Position numbers and translations under genes: made by a program. Positions 37,557 to 49,004 of a stretch of 64,000 nt of DNA are shown here, in pieces (position 1 is the stretch's first letter; each line of letters starts with the position of its first letter). The notes beneath the pieces were generated by a model. It was not told the DNA's origin, did not search any database, and saw nothing but the letters and a program-made list of their open reading frames with translations. Source of the DNA: Epiperipatus broadwayi (Eukaryota; Onychophora; Udeonychophora; Euonychophora; Peripatidae); the NCBI GenBank assembly GCA_028023455.1, contig JAQFVV010012420.1, positions 1,800,001 to 1,864,000 of the forward strand, read 5' to 3'.

Positions 37557-38202
37557 TTTAAATAGATTTCTAATTCGGCCCTACATTATCAACATTTACT
37601 AAAGAACATTGGTGACTCTCAAAGAAATGTAATTTTCTGGAATTATTCATGATGATTTAATAAATACAAAACATATATAAATTGGGAATTATTATAATTA
37701 ATACGTCAGCCATTTGCGAAGTAGTAGACTCCTGCATTACAATAAATGATGCATTGAATGCGTGTTGATTTATATGAAAGTTAAGTTATTTAGGAAAGTC
37801 AATATTAATGAAAATTTGACACACATTTATTGTTCCAAGAGATCATAGATTTAAACTTTGAAAATTGAGACAATTATGAGCATGCAATAATTAAATAATA
37901 ACTATAGATAGAATGTAGATTTGAGAAATACGCACCCAAGAAAGATAGAGTGAGGTAAGCTAGATTATTAGAGAAATTTACATATTAAACTAATTATTCA
38001 ATTTTAGTTATACAAATGATAGTTTTTACATTTTATAATTTAGATAAGTAATATGAAGAATAGCTATAGCATGTTATTAGAGTACTCTAGAGTTTGAACA
38101 CAGACAGGTACCTGTTTTATAAGAAGTTTTCTGATTCCATTAGTTTAGCAGCAAAAAGTTCACGAGTGGCAATTCTTTCTTGTATTTAGATATTTCATTT
38201 AC

Positions 38203-38373
38203 TTTCACAGCAGCAGCAGATCTTCATGGTGAATTTATGATGGGCAATGGAAAGTTCGGCATCCGATAGGCCATCTCCCGATGGAGAATAATCTAGGTGC
38301 TTTACTCGGTCATACCTTGGCAGGAACAAATTATTTTTATATTTTTGGAGACTCTCAGTGATCGAGAGCAAAG
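38203..38373. other. G+C-elevated island 3, exon-like, strand undecided
   Basis: On minus, after ACTTTAG at 38374, 56 codons are open including NNLFLPRYDRVKHLDYSP and DGLSDAELSIAHH, up to GAAA|GTAAAT; an internal CCAAG|GTATGA is a second donor candidate. On plus, a very good acceptor (TTTACTTTCACAG, ending 38210) is followed by 18 codons ending GNGKFGIR and TAG, in a phase compatible with the plus reading of island 2. The two alternatives are mutually exclusive as coding. Confidence 0.38.
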
Positions 38374-38920
38374 CTAAAGTTTAAGTGAATGTCTCCAGCA
38401 AGTCTAAGATGGCCTCTTATCTTGATCTCTCACATTTTTGTTAAGATATTTTTAGGTTCTACTTAATCTGCCCTGAGGATAATCAAGGCATTTTGTTGGT
38501 TTTTATTTAAAGAAAGCTGCCATTCTATTGTTTACATTTTACATTTACTAATTACATTTTAGGGAATTTTTCTTTAATTAATCTATTATCTATCACTGAC
38601 CGATGCTTTTAAATTTCAAAGACAAAAAGGGAACATAAGATTATTTTAACTTTTAATTAAATATTACATCAGATTTTTTTAGAATTATTATTAAACGAAA
38701 TTCAAACAAAGCAATAAATACGAACTTTATAATCCAAAATGAATGATTAAAATTATACAAAATTATATAACTAAAAGAAATCTAAATTATATTATTTTAT
38801 CCCTATTTATTGCCTTTAATTTGAGATCGAAATGTGTGCGTGTTTATGCTGAATTCTACATAAATTTATACATTTTTAATATTGCTACACACACAATTCG
38901 ATACCAAAAAGTTTAAATTT
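38374..38920. other. Transition to A+T-rich sequence
   Basis: Moderate G+C to about 38480, then A/T-rich. No frame or repeat is supported. Confidence 0.4.
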
Positions 38921-38990
38921 GGGTGGGATAGACCGGTCAGTGAGAGACGACAGAAAAAGGTGAAACTTAAGATTCGAATACGAATCTTAC
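38921..38990 (+). repeat. tRNA-like/SINE fragment with 20-bp hairpin
   Basis: GATAGACCGGTCAGTGAGAG resembles a tRNA D-arm and is followed about 30 bp later by AAGATTCGAATACGAATCTT (38969-38988), a perfect 8-bp-stem hairpin resembling a T-arm/box B. It is isolated in A/T-rich sequence. Confidence 0.4.
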
Positions 38991-41760
38991 TGTTTCAATA
39001 TTTAGAAGTCATCTTTACTTCTTTTATATTTTTCTAAGATAATAATCAGGTCAAATATTCTAAGATTTTGAAGCCAAACCAATTTTTTGTATTCTTAACA
39101 TTAATCCAATTAACTATATATATACATTTTAATGACATCATATGACTTTCTTTGAATAATAAAAATAGCAGGCAATATAAAATGAAACTAGATTTTTTTT
39201 AAGATAGTAAGTTTATTCGAAACCAATGCTATATGTAATTTGCTTATTTTTAAAATAAGTATTTTGTGACAAAACTAGATATTAATCACATTAGCATTTT
39301 TTAGTTGCAAGAATTTTTGAAACAAATAATTTTTTAAGTAGTGTTTATGAAATTTTAATTTAAAAAGCTTTATCTGCATATTTATATTAGCTTAAAAAAT
39401 ATCAATAAATTTTATTTATTTTTTTATTTTTTTAAAAAAATAATATTTAGTTAAATAAAAAATTGTTTTTAATTTATAATATATTTTTTTATTTTGTAAA
39501 ACTATAGGTATAAAATATAGTTGTTGTTTTTTTTTCATTACAGAGTTTTACTGAATTTTTAAATATGTATATAAGAATTTTTATTTACAATGTCTTAAAC
39601 ACTATTTTATTAGATTATGACTGAGTAGTTATAGAAATACATAATAAAAATTTTCACTTTTTCACAAATGGTAACTTCATAAAAGACAAAAAATTCACAA
39701 AGTAAAATGTTTTCATATGTCATCAGTTAAAAAGAAATGCAAATGATTTAAAATATAATGGCTATTTTTATGATTACTGAATTATATATTGCTATATTTA
39801 TATCATGTTTCTGTAATTGCAATATAGCATCCGTTTTTTAAAAACTCAAAAGAAAACACTATATTGATAACTTACATGTGAAAAGACAATGATTTCTGCC
39901 ATTTAAAGATTTACAATAAGAAATAGTTTGTGCCACCTAAAAGCAAAAATTTAGTGCAAATAAATATTTAAATAAACTTTATATAGATAAAATGAACCTC
40001 TCATCATTGAAGAAATTACTCTTTCAAAAAAATTATCAACCACCAGGTGAAAAACTGACCAAAAACATGTTTCCTGTTTTAGATAGATTAAATTAACCTC
40101 TTTTAACTAAGCACAAGTCAGAAAAAAAAATTATTTTTTACTTTATAAATTAGACTCTTAGAAAATATCCTTGCTATAGTTATTTGAAAATTTAATATAT
40201 ATATATATTATTTTCATAAAAAATATAATTTACTTTGTGAATGTGCTTTTGAATTGAAGATAAAACTGTTAGTAGCAAAATTAGGAGGAAGAAAAATCAA
40301 AACATTTATTTTTTATTTTTTAAATTCAGTGTAAAGAGAAAAAATTGTCCCTTTTTAAATTCATAACTTGTTTTATTAGTTTATTCATACAATCTTTAAC
40401 TTTTCTGTTTATTTAATCAGTATTTTTTATATTTTTTTAAAAATAAATATTGATATAGTATTCTAAAATATTAATACTTAAATAATATGTTTGTGTATTA
40501 GTATCAAAATATAAAAGTAAATATCACACTTTATTATAATTCAGTATCATTTAAATGTTATTAATATTAAACCTGAAAGGAATTTGACTTGCCTTAATTT
40601 TTAATCATACATTTGACCGTGTGACATTTTTTAATTTTTTTTTTTTTTGGGGGGGAGTGAAAGAAATATCTAAATATGCTAATAATGCAAATCTGGGTTT
40701 TTAATGTTTATAAGTAACGATTTTTTTTACTGATAATTAATTTTACTAATATTGCCTTTATATATTTGGTTTTTTTTTTAATTAAAGTATTATTGCTTTT
40801 ATTTAATGATAAATTATTCTTATTTTCTTAGAAAAATATAACTTTTTGAGATTAAATTTCTGATGTGATTACACAATAAATGTACATTAAAAGGAGTTAT
40901 AAATTAATATACTTTGGTATATATTCTTTCCCCAAAAGATCAAAGTACTTTATAACTAATGTTACTAAAATATATAATTGCATATCCAGTGTTCAGTCTA
41001 TATCATAAAATGAGCAAAAAATATATTTGAATTGAAATCATTATGATGTTTGAAATTTTGAATCAGTTAGCATGGACAGCATAATATAATTATAATAATA
41101 TAACTATAGGATAGAGACTATCCTTATTCTAATGTAAGAAACAATCATCTGTAACATCTGGTGTCTATTGATTACTCCTAGTTATAAAAATAGTCTCAGG
41201 AATAAAGTGATATAAAATCAATCCTTGGATAAAAATATTTATTATTTGTTTATATTTGATAATAAAAATATTGCTTTATATATTTATTTAATACAAAGTT
41301 ATTTTTTAGGAGTTCATATGGTTAATGAAAAAAAATTCATTTGTTGAGTCAATTGTGATTAAAATTTTTTTTTTTGCTTATTCTCATATCATAGATTACT
41401 CTAATTAAAGTTTATCTTTGATAGAATCATAATTAATGTTAAAACATGAAACAAATTTATTAAAAGGGCTGTATTTAATATTTAAAACATTTTGTACATT
41501 TTCCACAATTTTATATATAGTAAAATCCTGTTTAACAAGATTAAACAAACGGTATGAATACCTAACACAAGGGTATAATTATGATTCAAAAGTTAAAGCT
41601 TACTGAATTAATTCTCAGATGAATAAAGCAAAAACAAATGTCAATTGGATCAAACAAATGGAACTGTTCTTATCATGTTACAGTGGTGCTTGAACATCAC
41701 ATGACTCTGAGAAATACTATTTATAAGAGTGTTAATCAAATATAATAATTGTTATAAAGC
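38991..41760. other. A+T-rich sequence with a foldback-family fragment
   Basis: At about 41140-41230 (TCTATTGATTACTCCTAG and neighbours) there is a short match to the foldback family. Long T-runs (for example 40639-40656 running into G7) occur. No gene seen. Confidence 0.45.
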
Positions 41761-41905
41761 CTTGTGTGATTTAGTGCAATGGTAGAGCAGTAGTAGCAGA
41801 CTTTGGAACCCAAGGGGTCTGTGAATCATAGCTCCTGCTCTACTATTTTCAGTACCCAAACTTCTTATGAACTCTCAAGCAGTAAACCATTTATTTATTT
41901 TTATT
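41761..41905 (+). mobile_element. SINE-C copy (tRNA-like), best preserved
   Basis: The head CTTGTGTGATTTAGTGCAATGG... includes a good box A-like TTAGTGCAATGGTAGAGC. A box B candidate, GGTCTGTGAATCATAGCTCC, is degenerate. The tail CTTATGAACTCTCAAGCAGTAAACC is shared with 33.9 kb and 46.2 kb. A T/A-rich 3' end follows. Pol III transcription would be plus-strand. Confidence 0.65.
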
Positions 41906-42102
41906 GATGTAAAATGTGATTTATTCTAATAGCTTTGAAATTTTTACTGTTTTATTAATTATCACTTTTATTGTTATTTTGTTATTATAGAACAAGTGCT
42001 GAAATTTATTCTCTTTAAATAAATTATGAATAAATGTTCATTAATGTTTTTAATATTGCCATTTCAACTACTGATAGAGTAAAAATATTTAAATTAACTT
42101 AA

Positions 42103-42301
42103 TGTGAAAGGCTGAAACCTTTGACAGCTTCACCTTAAAAATGCTTATATGACAGCCAATCAGATGTAATAATGACTGCACAAGGAACTCTCAATTCAAA
42201 ACACAAGGCAGAGAGAGATTTTATGAGAAAAAAATAGTCCCACCTTCTTCTCTACTTAAATGTTTTTAAGGCACATCTGTCAAAGGTTTTAGCCTTTCAC
42301 A
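42103..42301. mobile_element. MITE (family C), complete, 199 bp
   Basis: Terminal inverted repeats of about 38 bp: TGTGAAAGGCTGAAACCTTT at the left and the complement of TGTGAAAGGCTAAAACCTTT at the right. There is no coding capacity. Copies lie at 28775 and 42514. Flanks are TTAA on the left and TTATTA on the right; no exact target duplication could be set. Confidence 0.85.
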
Positions 42302-42513
42302 TTATTATTATATCATCTGCTTGCACTTAATAAATTAATATATTTTTTTACATTTGTTATGATCATTTCATTAGATTTGAAAATTACTTCATAGTAAATT
42401 GAAAGATTTCATGTTGTTTATTTATATATAATATTTAGTGAATTAAACATGAAGGTATTCAAAGCTTCATGCTCTTAGTTCAAAATGCTTGAGGCTGACT
42501 TATTTATATATAA

Positions 42514-42668
42514 ATTTAAGTAGAGAAAAACGTGGGACCATCTTTTTCTTGTAAAATCTCTGCCTTGTGTTTTGAAATGAGAGTTCCTTGTGCAGTCATC
42601 ATTACATCTGATTGGCTGTCATATAAGCAATTTTAAGGTGCATCTGACAAAGGTTTCAGCCTTTCACA
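42514..42668 (-). mobile_element. MITE (family C), truncated inverted copy
   Basis: Reverse-orientation copy from TTTAAGTAGAGA to GCCTTTCACA, lacking one terminal repeat. The 45 bp after each copy (TTATTATTATATCA...TTGCACTTA) are also shared, so the flanking DNA was duplicated with it. Confidence 0.8.
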
Positions 42669-42984
42669 TTATTATTATATCACTGGCTTGCACTTATTAA
42701 ATTAATGTATTTAAATTAACTTAGTAGAACATGATATTAAACTTTTATTTATTTTTTGTTTTAGTCCTATAGTATTTGGAGTGTTTTTCTTTCCTTTTTA
42801 TTTTAAAAACCAAAGAAAAGAATGATTTTTTAATATGATCCTGTAGTTTATTATTTTTGAGGATATATGATATTAGAACACTTAAGTAGCAAATTGAATA
42901 AAGTCACCTGTCCAAACTGAGATTTTTTTAATCAGCAAAATATCAGACTTTCTCTGCTTACATTTAATATATACTTACATAGGA

Positions 42985-43216
42985 ATTGCTAGAAGAGATG
43001 ATAATAGATGGACAATTGAAATTTTAAACTGGATTCCAAGAGATTGTAAAAGACCCAGAAAGAGACCACATGTGAGATGGATGGATGAAATAAGAAAGTG
43101 TGCTGGGGTGATGTGGAGAAGAGAAGCTAAAGATAGAAAAAGATGGATTGAACTTGGAGAGACCTTCATCCTGCAGTGGATTGATAATGTTTTCTGATGA
43201 TGATGATGATGATGAC
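42985..43216 (+). mobile_element. 5'-truncated LINE 3' end
   Basis: Matches 25494-25700 of the large LINE and keeps an intact C-terminal frame of about 70 codons (IARRDDNRWTIEILNW ... LGETFILQW), ending TGA and a (TGA)n tail. Imperfect flanking repeats ACATAGGAAT (42977) and ACATAAGGAAT (43215) look like a target duplication. It is a younger or better-preserved relative than the 22.8-kb copy. Dead on arrival because the endonuclease and reverse transcriptase are absent. Confidence 0.85.
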
Positions 43217-43269
43217 ATAAGGAATAAATAATTAACTCTATTTAATCCCAGAATTATTTATTGTAAGCT

Positions 43270-43400
43270 TAAATAAAGAATTGACATTAGATATTTAGTG
43301 TTAATAAGCTCACATTCCAAACTAGCTTTTGACTTATGATTGTCTTCAGCAGTAAACTTTGGATCTAATGTGTTTCCACAACAATAAACTACTTTATAAA
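43270..43400. mobile_element. Foldback-family fragment
   Basis: AAACTAGCTTTTGACTTATG...CAGTAAACTTTGGATCTAATG parallels the ACTAGTTTCTGGCTTATGG...CCTTGGATCT block of the 12.0-kb arm. Confidence 0.5.
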
Positions 43401-44409
43401 CTGTTTTATGCTGTCAAATTAATACCAGAAATTCAAAAATTTCCTATGGTGTATAAATGCAAGCTAGTTTGCTTGTAATAAACCAATAATTATTTTAGCT
43501 GTAGGCATTTTCACTTTTGGCTAAGATGATATAAACCAAAACAATATTACATGACTTTCTCTGTTTACATTATTGCACTTAAAAGTAGTGAACAAGAATA
43601 TATTATTCATCAGTATTTGGTGTTGAAATTTTTTTTTATTATTTTACTCTCTAGATATGAATAGCAAATTATTCATTTATACATCATTGCCAAAATTACT
43701 AAGAATGGAGAAAATAAGAAAATATAGCTCAAATTTTATTTTTTAAATAAATCAAAATTTAAAAATTCTATGTATGTGTGTAAATACATGGTGCTTGTTT
43801 CAATTTTAGATTAGAGATTTATAAAAAAATGATAATGAAAAATGAATTTCAAATTTATATTTATTATAATTTCATAAAATATGTATTTTTGATTGAAAAA
43901 TCATAGATCACTAAAGATACATATTTATTATTAAAAAGAAAGTGTAATATTGGCAATAGAATAGAAATATTATCAATTTGTCTTGAAAAAAACATCCATC
44001 TGATACATTTCCTATGGCGGATTTTATGTAGAGTGGTAAGATCTCTTTATTAAATGTAAGTGGCTTTGTTATGGCTGATTATCTGTAAAAAAATTACATG
44101 TCTGAAACTTTTACTTAGCCTGAATTCAAATCCAGTTTGTAGGCAATGCTTGCAGATATATTATCCTAAATCATGAAATTATTTGTCCATGGATGGTAAA
44201 GCAATCAAACTAATTTGTCCAATTAGGAACTTTCTTTAAACATATAGTGTCTTTAACATTTTTATTTATTGTACACTTTTGATTGCCAAAAGTTTTTACT
44301 CAAAACTAAATTTTTATTAGCGTTTAATAATGAATATGTATTTTACATTATTTATGATTATTGTATTTAATCCCTATTTTTTCACAAATCATTTACAAAA
44401 TTATATAAT
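43401..44409. other. A+T-rich sequence, no feature seen
   Basis: No supported feature. Confidence 0.45.
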
Positions 44410-44880
44410 ATATAGGGGGTTGAATTCAGACTTTCATATGACTCTCAACTATTCACGTTCTCTCATATTCTGACACCCTTGATCACACACATGTCGAAAA
44501 GATAAATAATCACCAATATCTGTATTTCTTGCTAAACCAGCACTCATCAATTGCTCCAGATTATCGTCTCCACACACATATATACAATCAATACTGAGCT
44601 TATATTAAGATAGACAATCTTTATACTTTAATGGACAGGCTTCAATCCACTCCACCCCACAACTCTTCAGCTGTCCATTTCATTGAAAATTTGATTATGG
44701 AACGCTCAAAGCCCACATTGGTGCCAACCTTCCCACCTACCCATGTTGACCATAAGTCACTCTGATTCCTCGTATAGGACAAAGAAGTTGAGAGTCGTGT
44801 AAAAGTCTAAGTTCAAAGCCCCTATATGTTACATATTGGAGTGCAAGTATGAAAAGCCTGTACTTTAGAAAAAAATTATA
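44410..44880 (+). mobile_element. SINE-A copy plus start of an inverted partial copy
   Basis: Full-length plus-oriented copy from GGGGGTTGAATTCAGAC through AAAAGATAAATAATCACC and AATGGACAGGCTTCAATCC to TATAGGAC. It is followed at about 44780 by a short reversed piece with AAGTTCAAAGCCCC (box B). Confidence 0.75.
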
Positions 44881-45489
44881 TACACTGTATTACAAAATTA
44901 TAGTAAATGTAATTTTAAAATCTATTTCTCAATAACATTTTCTTTTTACAAAATTTCTAATGCGAAATTAAAATAAACACTTTGTATTTAATATATGCAT
45001 TTGCTAATATTAATGCTTTATTTATTTTTTTTAAAAAATCGATTTACATTCTTTCTTTTTTTTAATCTTTTTTAGCATTCTTCACAATCCCACCTGTCTG
45101 ACTCATTTTCTTAAAAGAATATTCTCTTATTCTTTTTACAATAATGCCACATAAAATCACTCATATGAAAAATGTATAAGTAATTGCATAAAATTCACAT
45201 TTAACGTTAAAAGAAGTTACTATGATCAGATTATTGTCTAATGTTATTTATCATAAAGAATAGATTTAATTCTAGAGTAAAAATATTTTTTATGGACGAA
45301 ATAAAATTATGAGGAATAAATTTAATTCAACAGTAAAAATATTTATAATGGATAAAATACCAATTGCGTATATCACTACAAATATATATATATAATATTC
45401 TGTAAACAATTGCATATTTTCATATTTTTTATTAATTATAAATATTAAAAAAACCGTACAAAAAATCAATAAATTGTATATATATGTTT
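44881..45489. other. A+T-rich sequence, no feature seen
   Basis: No supported feature. Confidence 0.45.
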
Positions 45490-45550
45490 TATGGTCTAAC
45501 TATAGTATATCCGCTTGCCATGTCTATGGTTGTGTTCGAATCCGAGTTAA
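45490..45550 (+). repeat. tRNA-like sequence, probable SINE head
   Basis: TGGTCTAACTATAGTATATCC resembles a box A/D-arm, and GTTCGAATCC (45534-45543) is a consensus box B about 40 bp later. Cloverleaf pairing is incomplete. The following 600 bp have mildly raised G+C and may be the SINE body or another repeat. Confidence 0.5.
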
Positions 45551-46185
45551 ATGAACTTTAATTTGTTTTTTTCAATAGGTTTGGATTTTTTTCTTTTTAG
45601 CAGTCCCATAGATAATGTTGATAACATTCCATTTTAATTAGTAAATGAGTATCTAGTTATTCTTAGCTAGAGATGAAACAATGATGGTAACATATTAGAA
45701 CCATTATATCCTAGCCATTAATGAATCTGCAGCGTATTTCCTTCTTCATTATTCCTTTAAGATGAGCTAGCGGATAAAGAGATCTTTGCAGTGTTTTATT
45801 TAAGATTGTTTTATATAAGAGATCTTTCGATATGGTGTTAGAAAATTTTCCTGTTATACCCACAGCCTCGCTCTATGAGCTGGATAAAATTAAAAAATAT
45901 ATATAGTAGAAGTTAAGGATTTTTATGGAATTACTGTTTTCAGTTAACTATCCAATTTCAGTTGGTCATTTAACTATTCTTAGTTGGAAGATAAATTAAA
46001 GATGAAATCCTCAACAATACTTTCTTTACTGTATTTCTGTAAGCGAGGATGGCTATTGGAAAATTCCTGTTTTCCTTAGCCTTTTATAATGTATCATCTT
46101 AATATGAAACTCCAGAACTTTTCACGGCCATTAATGCATCATTATTTAGCTATTCCTGCTGAGTCAGTAAAATATTAGAATAAAG

Positions 46186-46290
46186 AACTAATAGTCATGG
46201 ATAGCAGCTTCAACTTTATAATTATCAATGGTTAAACTTCTTAGGCACTTCAAAGTAATAAACTATTTAATATTTACTTATTGTACTATC
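46186..46290 (+). mobile_element. SINE-C tail fragment
   Basis: AAACTTCTTAGGCACTTCAA and AATAAACTATTTA match the SINE-C tail at 41860-41900. Confidence 0.5.
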
Positions 46291-47379
46291 ATTGATTTTT
46301 CAAGTGAATATTTTGCTCTATTTATTTTGTCTTGGAATAACTATAACTCAATGCTAAAGAAGTAATTATTATAATATTACTTTAAATATAAACATTATGG
46401 ATTTTGAAATCACTGTCCCTCTATTATGCTTGCATTAGTTTCATCATGCCTTAAATGTAATGATCTTTACCATATTATATATTTAGACAATTGATAGCTT
46501 ATCGTTCTTTTTTAATTATAATACAATTTGATTTTATTAAATTTTGTCATCCAGCATTGATGAACTTTTGATGATTTGTCTGTATTACTCCAATAGTAAT
46601 ACTTTATTTTTAGTCTAAAGTTAAAAAGTGTACTATTATCAATTCCAGAAGTTATTTGAAAATATTTACTTTTACAGAATTCTTTTACATTAATAGTTAT
46701 GATTTACTTAAATAATTAATTTTATTAAGTAAAAGAAAGGGATGTAGAATGTATTATAATTATTCTAAACTAAAACAAGATAAAACTTGGTATTGATAAA
46801 ACCAACAAAAATTTCTTGTTATTTTTTTTTTTAAAAAAAACTCATAAAGAAATACATATTTTGTTTAGAATATTTGCTAATTAGATAAAGTTTTAAAGAA
46901 AGCCAAAAGAAAGAGGAAAGTGCTTGTCTTCTTTCTCATCATTTGGACAAATTGAAAAAATCAATTTAAAATTTAATCCTATCTCAACTCATCATGGTTT
47001 TATCAGTTATTCGGCTGCTGAGTCAATGTGAAACATTAAAAATCGTAACTAATACAGCATTCATTGTATTAGAATAAAATTACTTGAAGAGACCTCAGAT
47101 CAGCAGTAAAATAAAAAGAAACAATTAGTAATAAAGTAAACTAATATAATTAGTTTATTTTTATTTTTAGTACTTTGTTTTTATTTTTTTTTTTTATATT
47201 TATTATAAAATGTAATTGTAAGCTAATAATTTTTTTTAAGTTGTTTTCATCTTGGTTTAATGATTATAAATAAATAAATAAATAAATCTTAAAAATAAAG
47301 TGTTAAATTAAAATAAATATATGCTTGTTGCTGGATACATTGATAGAAATAATTAAGCTTAAACATTTTTAATCGATTA
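46291..47379. other. A+T-rich sequence, no feature seen
   Basis: No supported feature before the transposon's target duplication at 47380. Confidence 0.45.
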
Positions 47380-48534
47380 CATTATATGGTTCTAGTAAAC
47401 TATTAACTGTGCAGCCTTTGGTGGCGCTGTTTCTGTGTAAAAACACAGAATTATACCGCTTTCGTGGCCAAACCTACGGCTAATATATGAGTGCTCATTA
47501 ATATATGAGTAGATTGTATGTAGTGGTTATGATATGTGGCCAATTCTTCTGTGTTCAATAACACTACGTCTACTAACAATACTATGATCGTATAGTTTGC
47601 CATTGATTTCATTGCAGGTTGAATTCCTATGCATATTGACAGAATTTGTATTGTTGCTAGAATTTAAGATGAGAGTGTGAGCATTGTCATCTTTTTCAAG
47701 TGTTTATTTGTTGATGTTTATGATTTTCTGTATTTTCCAACTGAAAGATTTTTGCGTAGTAGTAATTTTCAGCGTATCATTGATATTTGTCAAAAAATTT
47801 TTTTTGGCTAATTTTGGCTTTTTTGGGGGTCAAAAAAGACAAAATAAAATTTCTCAAGCTCTCTGGCAGATGATTGGAGTTGTTTGCAGAAAAATACCGT
47901 TTCTGTCATGACTCGGATGAGAGTTGAAAAAGAACAAAATGTCTACCATGTTATTATATTTGTGGGACGTCCCAAACAGAGAAAGTGAGGCAGTTGCATT
48001 TTGCAAGCCCAAAACATCCTGCCATTCATTACAGTTGATTTAGTTCAGTCATATGTGGTTAATAAATTTATTTTCTGGAAAGAATTTGTGTTTTGTTTGC
48101 GATTATTTTTATCTGTAAATCATGTAATTAACACCCAGAATGACAGTGTTAAAAAGGGGCGGCATAGTTTGTTGGACATCTCTTGATTGATTGATTTTTT
48201 TTTTAAAAAAAAATACTTCTTCTTTTGACATGCCTATTCATTCTGTTTAGAAGCAAAAAGGGGTTTTTTTGTTGTTGTTGTTTTAAATCAATAAACAGCA
48301 CGTTAAGTAGATTTTAAAAATGAACCCGAGCTAATTTTTGTTGTTAAAAAAGAATAAAAATACCGGACGTTTTATTTGTTATGAAAACAAAAAATCTTTA
48401 ACAAACTTGTACGACTCTTAAAAAAGATAAATAAATAAATCCTACAGAATGTAACAAAACCGCTTAACATACATATTTTTTGTGTTAAAAAAAAAACAAT
48501 ACCGCGATTGACTTTTTGGTTTTTGTTTTGGATG

Positions 48535-48750
48535 TTTTATTTGTTATTATTAAAAAAAGCAAAAAAATCAAAACCCACCGCCAAAAAAAAAAACCCCCAT
48601 ATTTATAAATCTAAGAGAAAAAAGGAAGTCCCGTTTTATTTATTATTATTAAAAAAAAATCAAAACCCCATTTTATTTGTTATTATTAAAAAAAACAAAA
48701 AAATCAAAACATGCCGCCCCAAAAAAAAAACCCTGTATTTATAAATGTAA
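48535..48750 (+). repeat. Direct duplication of about 80 bp
   Basis: TTTTATTTGTTATTATTAAAAAAA through CCGCC...AAAAACCC..ATATTTATAAAT...TAAGA occurs at 48535-48613 and 48671-48750. A shorter partial unit at 48636 lies between. It is internal to the DNA transposon. A related pair (TGAGATATTCCAAAAAAAAG at 48961 and GAGAGATCCAAAAAAAAGG near 54291) lies on either side of the LTR insertion. Confidence 0.7.
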
Positions 48751-49004
48751 GATAAAATACCAAACAATTCTTTTCGTTTATAAGCAAATACGGACATCTG
48801 AGGCGGTGTTTGTCAGACAGGTTTGAATTTTTTTTGCTAAATCAATCAACAGCAAACCCCCTCATTTTTAGCATAATTCAAAAAGAAAGGGTCGATTCTA
48901 ATTTTAAATAACAACAACAAAAAAAAAAGAAAGTCGTATATAAAGCAAATTGTGTATATTTGAGATATTCCAAAAAAAAGTTAAAACTATCCCTTATTAC
49001 TTTG

